Source: an uncultured Allobosea sp.
Lineage (GTDB): Bacteria; Pseudomonadota; Alphaproteobacteria; Rhizobiales; Beijerinckiaceae
NCBI RefSeq assembly: GCF_945956895.1
Contig: NZ_CAMFJF010000006.1
Span: 1-35,365, forward strand
Reading direction: 5' to 3'
Length of the DNA stretch: 35,365 nt
Below the pieces are notes generated by a model. It had not been told where the DNA came from. It searched no databases and was given only the letters and a program-made list of their open reading frames with translations. Shown here in pieces: positions 1 through 6,828 of this stretch. Positions within the stretch are counted from its first letter, which is position 1; the number at the start of each line of letters is the position of its first letter. The position numbers were made by a program, and so were the translations under genes.

Positions 1-34
1 CCGCCATGGAATCAATCAGCGCCCAACCACGCAA

Positions 35-47
35 CCTATTTAATAGG
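35..47. repeat. short perfect inverted repeat past the regulator gene
   Basis: CCTATT and AATAGG flank a single T, 9 bases beyond the stop codon of the minus-strand XRE gene. It could be an operator for a gene outside the window or part of a transcript end. There is no T-run to make it a convincing terminator. Confidence 0.3.
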
Positions 48-55
48 TCCTGAGC

Positions 56-604
56 TTAGAATGTCGGCGGGGTGCAGGCGCTGACGATCTCGCAGGGGAC
101 CGGTCCGACGCAGCGGAAGCGGTGCGGGCGGGTGCTCTCGAAATAATAGGCGTCGCCGGGGCCGAGAATGCGGCGCTCCTCGCCGACGGTGAGCTCGATC
201 CGGCCGGCGAGCACGACCCCGCCTTCCTCGCCCTCATGGGTCAACAGCACGCGGCCGGTATCGGCGCCGGGCTCGTAGCGCTCCTTGATGATCTGGAGCG
301 CTCGGCCGAACAGGTTCTCGCCGACCTGGCGGAAGGAGATGCCGCCTTTGCCGATCTCGACCAGTTCCTGCGCCTGATAGAAGACCTGCCGCGGTTTCTC
401 CGGCTCGAAGGCGAAAAATTCCGACAGGCTGATCGGGATGCCGTCGAGGATTCGCTTGAGCACGCCGACCGAGGGGTTCACCTCGTTCGCCTCGATCAGC
501 GAGATCGAGGAATTGGTCACGCCGGCCTGCTTGGCGAGCGCACGTTGCGACAGGCCGCGCTGCATCCGGACATATCTGAGCCGGGCTCCGACATCGACAT
601 TCAT
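56..604 (-). CDS. XRE-family transcriptional regulator with C-terminal cupin domain (PuuR-like)
   Basis: A 182-residue DNA-binding regulator. Residues about 7-61 form the helix-turn-helix (RGLSQRALAKQAGVTNSSIS followed by the recognition helix). Residues about 110-178 form a small cupin barrel that in this family senses a small ligand. The architecture matches PuuR-type regulators of polyamine and amino acid catabolism. It is divergent from an omega-amino acid transaminase with 140 bp between the two starts, the usual arrangement for a local regulator of that enzyme; that link is inference. The ATG at 604 is kept because the HTH begins a few residues downstream, although its ribosome binding site is only a weak AGG. 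The ligand cannot be read from sequence. Confidence 0.88.
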   Translation of the reverse strand: MNVDVGARLRYVRMQRGLSQRALAKQAGVTNSSISLIEANEVNPSVGVLKRILDGIPISLSEFFAFEPEKPRQVFYQAQELVEIGKGGISFRQVGENLFGRALQIIKERYEPGADTGRVLLTHEGEEGGVVLAGRIELTVGEERRILGPGDAYYFESTRPHRFRCVGPVPCEIVSACTPPTF

Positions 605-630
605 CGCCGGCCTGTTTCTGCTGTTCTCGA

Positions 631-668
631 TCTTGAACGATATCCAGATCGACTCAGCTTTTTCAAGA
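631..668. promoter_or_regulatory. candidate operator between XRE regulator and transaminase
   Basis: TCTTGAA (631-637) and TTCAAGA (662-668) form a perfect 7-bp inverted repeat in the divergent intergenic region. A CGATAT element recurs at 638-643 and 677-682. The position suits a site for the adjacent XRE regulator. I could not define -35/-10 boxes with confidence. Confidence 0.35.
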
Positions 669-744
669 GATTAGGTCGATATTGAAACAGACTTGTTGCC
701 TTGACGAAAACATGAGCACTGACAGGCCACACAGGGAGGCCGCC

Positions 745-2094
745 ATGACCGTCAACACCAAGCCGTCCGCGCTGCAGAACGCCCGTTCGCTCGACGCCTT
801 CTGGATGCCGTTCACCGCGAACCGGCAGTTCAAGAAGGCGCCGCGCCTGCTCGCCAGCGCCAGCGGCATGCATTACGCCACCGAGGACGGCCGCAAGGTC
901 ATGGATGGCACGGCGGGCCTGTGGTGCTGCAATGCCGGCCATGGCCGCCGGCAGATCAGCGAAGCGGTGTCGCACCAGATCGCCGAGCTCGACTTCGCAC
1001 CGGCCTTCCAGATGGGCCACCCCATCGTGTTCGATTTCGCCGAACGGCTTGCCGCCATCGCGCCGGGCGAGGGCGCGAACAAGCTCGATCGCGTCTTCTT
1101 CACCGGCTCGGGCTCCGAGTCCGTCGATACCGCGCTCAAGATCGCGGTCGCCTATCAGCGCGCCATCGGCCAGGGCACGCGGACCCGCCTGATCGGGCGC
1201 GAGCGCGGCTATCACGGCGTCGGCTTCGGCGGCATCTCGGTCGGCGGCCTCGTCAACAACCGCCGCGTCTTCCCGCAGTTGCCGGGTGCCGACCATCTGC
1301 GCCACACTCATGATCCCGCCCGCAACGCCTTCACTCGCGGCCTGCCCGAGCATGGCGCCGAGCTTGCCGACGATCTCGAGCGGCTGGTCGCGCTGCATGG
1401 CGCGGAGACGATCGCGGCCGTCATCGTCGAGCCGATGGCGGGCTCCACCGGCGTGCTGCTGCCGCCCAAAGGCTATCTGCAGCGCCTGCGCGAAATCGCG
1501 ACACGGCACGGCATCCTGCTGATCTTCGACGAGGTCATCACCGGCTTCGGCCGCCTCGGCACGCCCTTCGCCGCCGATTATTTCGGCGTGATGCCGGACC
1601 TGATGACCACCGCGAAGGGCCTGACCAACGGTGCGGTGCCGATGGGAGCGGTCTTCGCCAGCCGCACGGTGCATGACGGCCTGATGCACGGGCCTGAGGG
1701 GATGATCGAGCTGTTCCACGGCTATACCTACTCGGGTCATCCGGTCGCCTGCGCGGCGGGCCTCGCTACGCTCGACATCTATGCGGCCGAGGGGCTGCTG
1801 ACGCGGGCGGCGAAGCTGGCACCGGCCTGGGAGAATGCAATGCATTCGCTGCGCGATGCCCCGCATGTCGTCGACATCCGCAATCTCGGCCTCGTCGCCG
1901 GCATCGAGCTCGCCTCGCGGGACGGCGCTGCCGGCGCTCGGGCCTATGAGGTCTTCGTCGACTGCTTCGAAAAGGGGCTCTTGATCCGCGTGACCGGTGA
2001 CATCATCGCGCTGTCGCCGCCATTGATCGTCGAGGAAGACCAGATCGGCGAGATGGTCGAGACGCTGCGCGGCGCGCTGAAGCGCGCGGCCTGA
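745..2094 (+). CDS. omega-amino acid--pyruvate aminotransferase (class III, PLP-dependent)
   Basis: A 449-residue fold-type I PLP enzyme that would move the amino group of a beta-alanine or other omega-amino acid/amine to pyruvate (EC 2.6.1.18-type). Visible hallmarks are DAFWMPFTANRQFK near the N-terminus, the FFTGSGSESVDTALK cofactor-phosphate loop, IFDEVITGFGR with the PLP-ring aspartate, and TTAKGLTNG with Schiff-base Lys291. Length and motifs match the beta-alanine:pyruvate transaminase group. The start at 745 is chosen over in-frame 682 because GGGAGG sits 7 bases upstream and homology begins just after it. Together with the divergent XRE-cupin regulator it suggests inducible use of beta-alanine, GABA or putrescine-derived amines. 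The exact donor is uncertain. Confidence 0.92.
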   Translation: MTVNTKPSALQNARSLDAFWMPFTANRQFKKAPRLLASASGMHYATEDGRKVMDGTAGLWCCNAGHGRRQISEAVSHQIAELDFAPAFQMGHPIVFDFAERLAAIAPGEGANKLDRVFFTGSGSESVDTALKIAVAYQRAIGQGTRTRLIGRERGYHGVGFGGISVGGLVNNRRVFPQLPGADHLRHTHDPARNAFTRGLPEHGAELADDLERLVALHGAETIAAVIVEPMAGSTGVLLPPKGYLQRLREIATRHGILLIFDEVITGFGRLGTPFAADYFGVMPDLMTTAKGLTNGAVPMGAVFASRTVHDGLMHGPEGMIELFHGYTYSGHPVACAAGLATLDIYAAEGLLTRAAKLAPAWENAMHSLRDAPHVVDIRNLGLVAGIELASRDGAAGARAYEVFVDCFEKGLLIRVTGDIIALSPPLIVEEDQIGEMVETLRGALKRAA

Positions 2095-2103
2095 CGGTGC
2101 TCG

Positions 2104-2133
2104 GATGCGGCGGCGTGAAATTGCTGCCGCATC
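2104..2133 (+). terminator. stem-loop just after the transaminase
   Basis: GATGCGGC (2104-2111) pairs with GCCGCATC (2126-2133) around a 14-nt loop, starting 10 bases after the transaminase stop. There is no strong T-run, so it may only stabilise the 3' end or assist termination. Confidence 0.45.
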
Positions 2134-2173
2134 GGTGTTCAGCGAGCTCCGCCGGGCGCTCCTGTTCCGCGCC

Positions 2174-2207
2174 GGATGTCTCGTGTCCTGATCCTCGCGA
2201 GACATCC
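2174..2207. repeat. 10-bp perfect inverted repeat, possible transcript end
   Basis: GGATGTCTCG (2174-2183) and CGAGACATCC (2198-2207) enclose a 14-nt loop in the gap between the transaminase and the PhnA-domain gene. It is the second hairpin in this gap. Without a T-tract its role is unclear; the rest of 2095-2363 shows no gene. Confidence 0.4.
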
Positions 2208-2363
2208 GTCTCCCCGCCCGCCGATCGATGTTGGCGTCACGGCCGATATGGCCGAGCGGCCGTTGGGCATTGTTGAGGCACGGAGTTGTCGAAGGTGCTG
2301 GGCATCGTGTAACCCCGGTGGATCGGGCCGATGGCGAGCGCCCGGCCGCAAGACGGGAAAGAC

Positions 2364-2663
2364 ATGTCCGACGACGATTACATCTATGACGAGGCGACCG
2401 GCGAATGGCGCCCGGCCTCGGAAGTGAAACAGGCGGCGGCTGCTGCCGCTCCCGTGGTGCGCGATGCCGCCGGGAACGTGCTTGCCGATGGCGATTCCGT
2501 CGTTCTGGTCAAGGATCTCAAGGTGAAGGGCGCCAACCAGACCCTGAAGCAGGGGACGGTCATCCGCTCGATCCGCCTGACGGAGAATGTCGAGGAGATC
2601 GACTGCCGCCACGACACCATCAAGGGTCTTGTGCTGCGGACGGAGTTCGTCCGCAAGCGTTGA
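2364..2663 (+). CDS. small PhnA/YjdM C-terminal-domain protein
   Basis: A 99-residue protein whose second half (about 33-99: DAAGNVLADGDSVVLVKDLK through LVLRTEFVRKR) matches the PhnA/YjdM C-terminal domain, a small SH3-like barrel. Full-length YjdM proteins carry an N-terminal CxxC zinc ribbon. Here that part is replaced by an acidic, Ala-rich stretch without cysteines. The name 'alkylphosphonate utilization' is historical, and no phosphonate genes are nearby. The start at 2364 is chosen because homology begins there and GGGAAA lies upstream; an upstream in-frame start at 2331 lacks support. It appears monocistronic, and its molecular function is unknown. Confidence 0.75.
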   Translation: MSDDDYIYDEATGEWRPASEVKQAAAAAAPVVRDAAGNVLADGDSVVLVKDLKVKGANQTLKQGTVIRSIRLTENVEEIDCRHDTIKGLVLRTEFVRKR

Positions 2664-2678
2664 CGCTTTGGGCCGTGC

Positions 2679-3083
2679 TTACCAGAGGCGCGGCCCTTCC
2701 ATCGTCGAGACATGGGCGGAGACGACCTTCCAGCCCAGATCGGGAAAGCGCACCCAGCTCTGGCTCTGCCGGCCGACGACATCGCGCCCGCGCACCTTGA
2801 ACTCCAGGTTCACCGTGGCGATGTCGCGCCCCAGCGTCAGGATTTCCAGCCGGATCCGCTTCTCCTTGATGCCCGGCCCCGGCGGGCGGGCGACGCGATG
2901 GCCGTGGATCTCCTTGAAGCCGTAGCCGTTCTCATGCAGCGCGTAGCGGATCGTGTGGGGGCTGTTCCAGAACGAAGCGTCTAGCACGTCGACATCCTTG
3001 TCGATCAGCGCCTGCTCGTAACGCTCGAACAGGGCGTTGATCTCGGCCACCACGTCGGGAATGTTCGGGGTCAGGTCGGTCAT
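2679..3083 (-). CDS. AtzH-like (DUF3225) protein coupled to an amidase
   Basis: A 134-residue protein of the cone-shaped SnoaL/NTF2-like fold type, recognisable as the AtzH-like family (DUF3225): VAEINALFERYEQALIDKDVDVLDASFW, then GVARPPGP-like RVARPPGPGIKEKRI and SQSWVRFPDLGWKVVSAHVS. In cyanuric acid degradation an AtzH partner is encoded beside the AtzE amidase. Here the gene likewise follows an amidase and overlaps it by 4 bases (ATGA), so the two are translationally coupled. It probably supports the amidase or shares its substrate pathway; direct catalysis is not shown. The start is fixed by the overlap. A much longer in-frame upstream extension lies inside the amidase and is ignored. 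Confidence 0.85.
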   Translation of the reverse strand: MTDLTPNIPDVVAEINALFERYEQALIDKDVDVLDASFWNSPHTIRYALHENGYGFKEIHGHRVARPPGPGIKEKRIRLEILTLGRDIATVNLEFKVRGRDVVGRQSQSWVRFPDLGWKVVSAHVSTMEGPRLW

Positions 3084-4255
3084 GATGCGGCCTCCATGGC
3101 CTGTGCGACGGCGACGAGGCTGGCATCGCTGCCGCGCGCGCCGATGATGGACAAACCGACGGGCGCGCCGTCGACGAGGGCGCCGGGCAGGTTGACCTGC
3201 GGATGGCCGGCAAGTCCGCCTTGCGCGCAAAGGCAGGTGATGCGGTCGCGCATCGGCCTGACCAGCGGCATCGGCAACCCGCGCAAGGGCGCCGGGAAGG
3301 GCGTCGTCGGCAGGCATAGGATCGTGCCCGCCGGCAGCAGGTAGCGCAGGCGCGCGCGGGCCTCCTCGCGCATCAGCGCGGCCCAGTTCTGCTCGTTGGC
3401 CGGAACCTGCGAGCCGGCGATCAGCCCGGCCGCGACGCTGAAGGCCATGCGCGGATTGTCCCGCTCGATCCAGGGGCGGAAGGTCTGCCAGGCCTCGACC
3501 GGCTGCAGGCTGCGCTGCGCCCGCGCCCAGACCGACAGGCCTTGCGGCGCCATGATCTCGTCGCGCGGCGTGGCGCCCAACACGCCGGCGAGCCGCTCGA
3601 CCATCGGCTGGAGTGCTTCCGCGACCTCGGGATCGGCGAAGCCGAAGGCATCGACCGCCACAAGCAGTTTCGTCGGCAGCGGGCCGGGCGCCTCGCCCAG
3701 CATCACCGTGCCGACGCGGGCGAAGGTCGAGGCGTCGCGGGTGAACCAGCCGGCGGTGTCCGAACTCGGCGCCTGCCGCATCAGCCCGGCCAGGTCGAGC
3801 CGGCCATGGGTCGGCCGGATGCTGTAGAGCCCGCAGAAGCTGCCGGGCACGCGCATCGAGCCGCCGGTATCGGTACCCAGTGCGGTGTCGCAGAGCCCGG
3901 CGGCGACGGCCGCGGCCGAGCCGGAGGAGGAACCGCCCGGCACGCGGTCGGGCGCCGCCGCATTCAAGGGCGTGCCGTCGAAGGCGTTCTCGCCGAGGAT
4001 GCCGAGCGAGACCTCGTCGGTGATGGTCTTGCCGACGAGTTCGGCGCCGGCATCGAGCAGGGTCTGCACCGCCCAGGCATGGCGCTCCGGGATGGGGTTG
4101 GCCCGTCCCCAGTCGTGGTTGCCGCCGCCGGTCGATGCGCCCGCGACATCGAACAGGTCCTTGACGGCGAAGGTGAGGCCCGAGAGCGGCCCGCCTTGTC
4201 GACCGGGGACGCGGATACGCGGGCCGGGCACGAAGGCGTTGACGCGATCCTCCAT
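3080..4255 (-). CDS. amidase-signature family amidase, plant AMI1-like short form
   Basis: A 391-residue amidase-signature hydrolase that cleaves a carboxamide to acid plus ammonia. The Ser-cisSer-Lys triad is complete: Lys32 in TFAVKDLFDVAG, Ser109 in VPGGSSSGSAAAVAAG and Ser133 in LGTDTGGSMRVP. The short length and the N-terminal TFAVKDLFDVAG...TGGGNHDW pattern resemble AMI1-type indole-3-acetamide hydrolases more than the longer GatA or AtzE enzymes, but the substrate cannot be assigned. ATG 4255 is preferred over the adjacent GTG at 4258 because GAGG is 5 bases upstream of it. It overlaps the AtzH-like gene by 4 bases. The 5' region (4256-4415) holds no gene. Confidence 0.88.
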   Translation of the reverse strand: MEDRVNAFVPGPRIRVPGRQGGPLSGLTFAVKDLFDVAGASTGGGNHDWGRANPIPERHAWAVQTLLDAGAELVGKTITDEVSLGILGENAFDGTPLNAAAPDRVPGGSSSGSAAAVAAGLCDTALGTDTGGSMRVPGSFCGLYSIRPTHGRLDLAGLMRQAPSSDTAGWFTRDASTFARVGTVMLGEAPGPLPTKLLVAVDAFGFADPEVAEALQPMVERLAGVLGATPRDEIMAPQGLSVWARAQRSLQPVEAWQTFRPWIERDNPRMAFSVAAGLIAGSQVPANEQNWAALMREEARARLRYLLPAGTILCLPTTPFPAPLRGLPMPLVRPMRDRITCLCAQGGLAGHPQVNLPGALVDGAPVGLSIIGARGSDASLVAVAQAMEAAS

Positions 4256-4415
4256 CACGGCCTCGACGATCGTGCTTCGCCCAGGGAGGTCGGTCGGGTC
4301 GGCATCGGCACGGCTTCTATCCTTCGTGGTGTTCGGCCTATCGTTCAGGGGCAGCCTAAGCAGGTTTGTTGCCGCTGCAAACGGCGGCGCACCGACTTGC
4401 TCCGAGCGGACCGCC

Positions 4416-4445
4416 GGGAACCTTTTGCGGCTTCAGTCATCCGAT
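4416..4445 (+). promoter_or_regulatory. ECF-type promoter of the sigma factor gene
   Basis: GGGAAC at 4416-4421, a 16-bp spacer, then CATCCGAT at 4438-4445. The same arrangement (GGGAAC-16-CATCCAAT) occurs at 5170-5199 before the DUF4142 gene. GGAAC is the classic -35 core for ECF sigma factors. The match suggests that the sigma factor encoded directly downstream transcribes itself. The predicted leader is only about 15 nt and contains the AGGAGG ribosome site at 4452-4457. Confidence 0.65.
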
Positions 4446-4464
4446 GCAGACAGGAGGACAGACC

Positions 4465-5163
4465 ATGCCATCCGTTCCCACAGTCGCGCTTGATGCCGGT
4501 TCAGCTTCGGCGGGGGATCTCGATCTCGCTCGCCGTGCCGGCGCTGGCGATCCGCAAGCCTTCCGCACGATCATGACCACGCATAACCAGGCGCTCTACC
4601 GCATCGCGCGGGCGGTGATCCGCAACGACAGCGAAGCCGAGGACGTCGTGCAGGAGGCCTATGTCCGGGCCTTCCGCCATCTCGACAGCTTTCGGGGCGA
4701 GGCGACGCTTGCGACATGGTTGTCGCGTATCACCCTCAACGAGGCGCTCGGCCGCCTGCGCCGGAAGAAGCGGGCGGACAAGGCGCTGCGCGCGGAGGAC
4801 CCGGGCGTTCCCGCGCAGATCATTACCTTTCCCGGCAGCACCAGCAGCGACGACCCGGAGCGGACGATGGCACAGCGGCAGATCCTGCAACTGGTCGAGC
4901 GCGCGACCGACAATCTCGCGGATATCTATCGCGGCGTGTTCATGGCGCGGGTGATCGAGGGGCGCAGCGTCGAGAAAACCGCCGATCTCCTCGGCATTCG
5001 GCCGGAGACGGTCAAGACCCGGCTGCACCGGGCGCGGCTCCTGGTGCGCAAGGAGTTGGAGCAGCAGATCGGCCCGGTGCTGCTCGACGCCTTCCCCTTC
5101 GCCGGCCGGCGTTGCGAACGCCTGACAGCCGCCGTGATGCAAAGACTTGGGCTTGCGGGCTGA
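4465..5163 (+). CDS. ECF-subfamily RNA polymerase sigma factor (RpoE-like)
   Basis: A 232-residue alternative sigma factor. Region 2 (about 30-95) contains QALYRIARAVIRNDSEAEDVVQEAYVRAF and the promoter-melting segment LATWLSRITLNEALGRLRRKKR. Region 4 (about 135-195) contains the HTH VEKTADLLGIRPETVKTRLH. Region 3 is absent, as in all ECF factors. A C-terminal extension (about 205-232, PFAGRRCERLTAAVMQRLGL) goes beyond region 4. No zinc-finger or membrane anti-sigma gene is adjacent, which is unusual. It starts at ATG 4465 behind AGGAGG. It is followed by periplasmic DUF4142 and cupredoxin genes, the first with the same promoter, implying a small envelope or redox stress regulon. Confidence 0.9.
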   Translation: MPSVPTVALDAGSASAGDLDLARRAGAGDPQAFRTIMTTHNQALYRIARAVIRNDSEAEDVVQEAYVRAFRHLDSFRGEATLATWLSRITLNEALGRLRRKKRADKALRAEDPGVPAQIITFPGSTSSDDPERTMAQRQILQLVERATDNLADIYRGVFMARVIEGRSVEKTADLLGIRPETVKTRLHRARLLVRKELEQQIGPVLLDAFPFAGRRCERLTAAVMQRLGLAG

Positions 5164-5169
5164 AATCCC

Positions 5170-5199
5170 GGGAACGTTTCGGTCGCGCCGGCATCCAAT
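5170..5199 (+). promoter_or_regulatory. ECF-type promoter of the DUF4142 gene
   Basis: GGGAAC (5170-5175), a 16-bp spacer and CATCCAAT (5192-5199) begin 6 bases after the sigma factor stop codon. The element differs from the sigma gene's own promoter at one position of the -10 octamer and has identical spacing, so both are likely read by the same ECF sigma factor. Confidence 0.65.
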
Positions 5200-5257
5200 C
5201 AACGTCGATGAAACAAAGCGTTCCGGCCCGCTCCAGCGGCCCGGGAAAGGAGAAATC

Positions 5258-5782
5258 ATGTCCGCTCGCAAGTATAGTCTCGCGCTTGTCCTCACATTCC
5301 TGGGGGCGACGACCGCGGCGCAGGCCGCCGACAAGCCGACCGATCCGCAGATCGCCCATATCGCCTATACGGCGGGTGCGATCGACGTCGCGGCGGCGAA
5401 GCAGGCCATCGCGAAATCCCGGAACAAGGTGGTCGTGTCCTTCGCCAAGGACATGCTGCGCGACCATCAGGCCGTCAATAAGCAGGCGCTCGCCCTCGTC
5501 GGCAAGCTCAAGGTCAAGCCGGAGGACAACGCGACGAGCCGCGCCCTGTCAGACGCTGCTGGCAAGACCAAGGCCTCGCTTGCCAAGCTGCGCGGCGCGG
5601 CCTTCGACAAGGCCTATGTCGCCAACGAGGTCGCCTTCCACCAGCAGGTGAACGGGGCGCTGCAGACCTTGCTGATTCCCTCGGCGAGCAATTCCGAGCT
5701 CAAGGGGCTGCTGGAGACAGGGCTGAAGATCTTCCAGGGCCACGAGCAGCATGCGGTGCATGTCGCCGCAGAGCTGCGATAG
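5258..5782 (+). CDS. DUF4142 periplasmic protein
   Basis: A 174-residue exported protein. Residues 1-23 are a Sec signal peptide (basic N-terminus, hydrophobic core, cleavage after AQA). The rest is the DUF4142 helical-bundle domain, with the recurring pattern FAKDMLRDHQAVNKQALALV, KAYVANEVAFHQQV and FQGHEQHAVHVAAELR. The conserved DH, FH and GHEQH histidines resemble those of ferritin-like DUF305/DUF4142 proteins. The biochemical role of the family is not established; frequent linkage to ECF sigma factors suggests stress protection. AAAGGAG precedes ATG 5258. It has its own ECF-type promoter and is followed after 10 bases by the cupredoxin gene, so the two are probably cotranscribed. Confidence 0.88.
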   Translation: MSARKYSLALVLTFLGATTAAQAADKPTDPQIAHIAYTAGAIDVAAAKQAIAKSRNKVVVSFAKDMLRDHQAVNKQALALVGKLKVKPEDNATSRALSDAAGKTKASLAKLRGAAFDKAYVANEVAFHQQVNGALQTLLIPSASNSELKGLLETGLKIFQGHEQHAVHVAAELR

Positions 5783-5792
5783 GAGCGATGCC

Positions 5793-6113
5793 ATGGGCGT
5801 GGCGCGATATCTGCCGGCGGCCGCGATCGTGATGCTGGCCGCGGCTTCTGCCCCGGCGCGGGCGGAGACCATTCAGGTGATGGTCGACAAGCTGGTCTTC
5901 ACGCCGGCGGAGGTCAACGCGAAGGTCGGAGATACCATTGAATGGATCAACCGGGACATCCTCGCCCATACCGCCACGGTGAAGGGCGGGATGGAGGTGA
6001 TGATCCCGGTCAAGAAGGCGGCCCGGCTTGTGCTCCAGAAAGCGGAGGCGATCGATTATTACTGTCGCTTCCACCCGAACATGAAAGGTCGCATCACCGT
6101 CTCGGCCCCGTGA
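5793..6113 (+). CDS. exported cupredoxin (plastocyanin/azurin-like type I copper protein)
   Basis: A 106-residue blue-copper electron carrier. Residues 1-24 are a signal peptide ending ARA. The mature domain shows the type I copper ligand set: His59 in ILAHTATV, then Cys91, His94 and Met97 in YYCRFHPNMKG. TFTP-like VFTPAEVNAKVGDTIEW is the typical second strand pair. It would accept and donate electrons in the periplasm; the partner is unknown. AGGAG overlapping the DUF4142 stop codon serves ATG 5793, and the 10-bp gap implies one transcript with DUF4142 under the ECF promoter. An ATG at 5788 is out of frame. Confidence 0.9.
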   Translation: MGVARYLPAAAIVMLAAASAPARAETIQVMVDKLVFTPAEVNAKVGDTIEWINRDILAHTATVKGGMEVMIPVKKAARLVLQKAEAIDYYCRFHPNMKGRITVSAP

Positions 6114-6126
6114 CGGGAATGCGGAC

Positions 6127-6720
6127 TCAGGGCGCGCTTCGGGCGATGGGAGGCCGGAGCGCGCCCTGTTCCTGCGATATCAGGAAATCGGCCTGGGCTT
6201 CGGTCTCGACCGCGGCGGCATCATGTTCGCGGCGGATTTTCGTGATGGCGTCCGCGGCCCTCGCCCCATTCTCGACCAAGAGCAGCGCGGCGACGGTGCC
6301 GGTGCGGCCGAGGCCGGCCCGGCAATGGATCGCCCAGCTCTTGCCCTCGCGGAGGTGGCGCGCCAGGTCGAGCTTGCGCCAGCCGGCCATGAAATCCGCA
6401 TCCGGCACGCCATAATCGGGGATGGCGAGATGGACCCATTCCAGCCCGGCCGCGCGGACGGCGTCGGCGAAGCCGTAGAGGCCGCCCGGTAACTCCGTGG
6501 ATTCCACGAGGCTGAGCAGGCCGGTTGCGCCCTGTCCTGCGAGCCGTAACAGGTCCTCCGTCAGAGCCGCCTGCGATGCGGCATCGTCGAGCGACTCCTT
6601 GCGCCGACCGGGGCATGGCCCCAGCAGCAACGCGCCGGCGAAGCCGGGTAGGGCGAGATGGGACACGGAAGGCGCAGGGCTGTGCAAACAATCCTCCAGA
6701 ATGGCGGAAGGGCGGAGCAT
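6127..6720 (-). CDS. dual-specificity/tyrosine phosphatase-like protein (first of two)
   Basis: A 197-residue cytoplasmic Cys-dependent phosphatase. The P-loop HCRAGLGRTG carries nucleophile Cys133 and Arg139 (CX5R), and the general acid is probably Asp102 in AIPDYGVPD. The layout resembles small DSP/CDKN3-like phosphatases. No export signal is seen. A second, related phosphatase lies at 9908-10426. Both sit beside genes for an AapQ/M-type amino acid importer, and this one is divergent from the permease operon with the palindromic operator between them. The physiological substrate is unknown. ATG 6720 has GGCAGG 5-10 bases upstream. Its 3' end converges on the cupredoxin gene with a 13-bp gap. 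Confidence 0.88.
   Translation of the reverse strand: MLRPSAILEDCLHSPAPSVSHLALPGFAGALLLGPCPGRRKESLDDAASQAALTEDLLRLAGQGATGLLSLVESTELPGGLYGFADAVRAAGLEWVHLAIPDYGVPDADFMAGWRKLDLARHLREGKSWAIHCRAGLGRTGTVAALLLVENGARAADAITKIRREHDAAAVETEAQADFLISQEQGALRPPIARSAP
6129..6167. terminator. 9-bp GC-rich hairpin at the convergent gene ends
   Basis: AGGGCGCGC (6129-6137) and GCGCGCCCT (6159-6167) form a perfect stem with a 21-nt loop, starting 16 bases after the cupredoxin stop and lying within the last codons of the convergent phosphatase. It could end or protect the sigma-regulon transcript. No T-run follows. Confidence 0.4.
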
Positions 6721-6789
6721 TCTACCTGCCGCATCGTCTTCACGCGAAACGGTATCCGCGTCGTTCGAACAGGCTTCAGGGCTCGCTGA

Positions 6790-6828
6790 TTGACATGATG
6801 ATATAGCTGTGTACAGCTATATCATCAT
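6790..6828. promoter_or_regulatory. palindromic operator and promoter of the amino acid permease operon
   Basis: ATGATGATATAGCTGT (6795-6810) and its complement (6813-6828) form a 16-bp-arm palindrome around GT. The core AGCTGTGTACAGCT matches AGCTGTATACAGCA at the promoter of the binding-protein gene (11810-11823). The TGTRTACA type of core is common for FadR-subfamily GntR repressors, and one is encoded in this operon. TTGACA at 6790-6795 abuts the palindrome and looks like a -35 box, so a bound repressor would block polymerase. The matching -10 box is not clear. Confidence 0.7.

Noticed and set aside
601..2205. 534-residue minus-strand open frame opposite the transaminase
   Set aside because: No domain or ribosome site is visible, and the plus-strand aminotransferase has all catalytic motifs.
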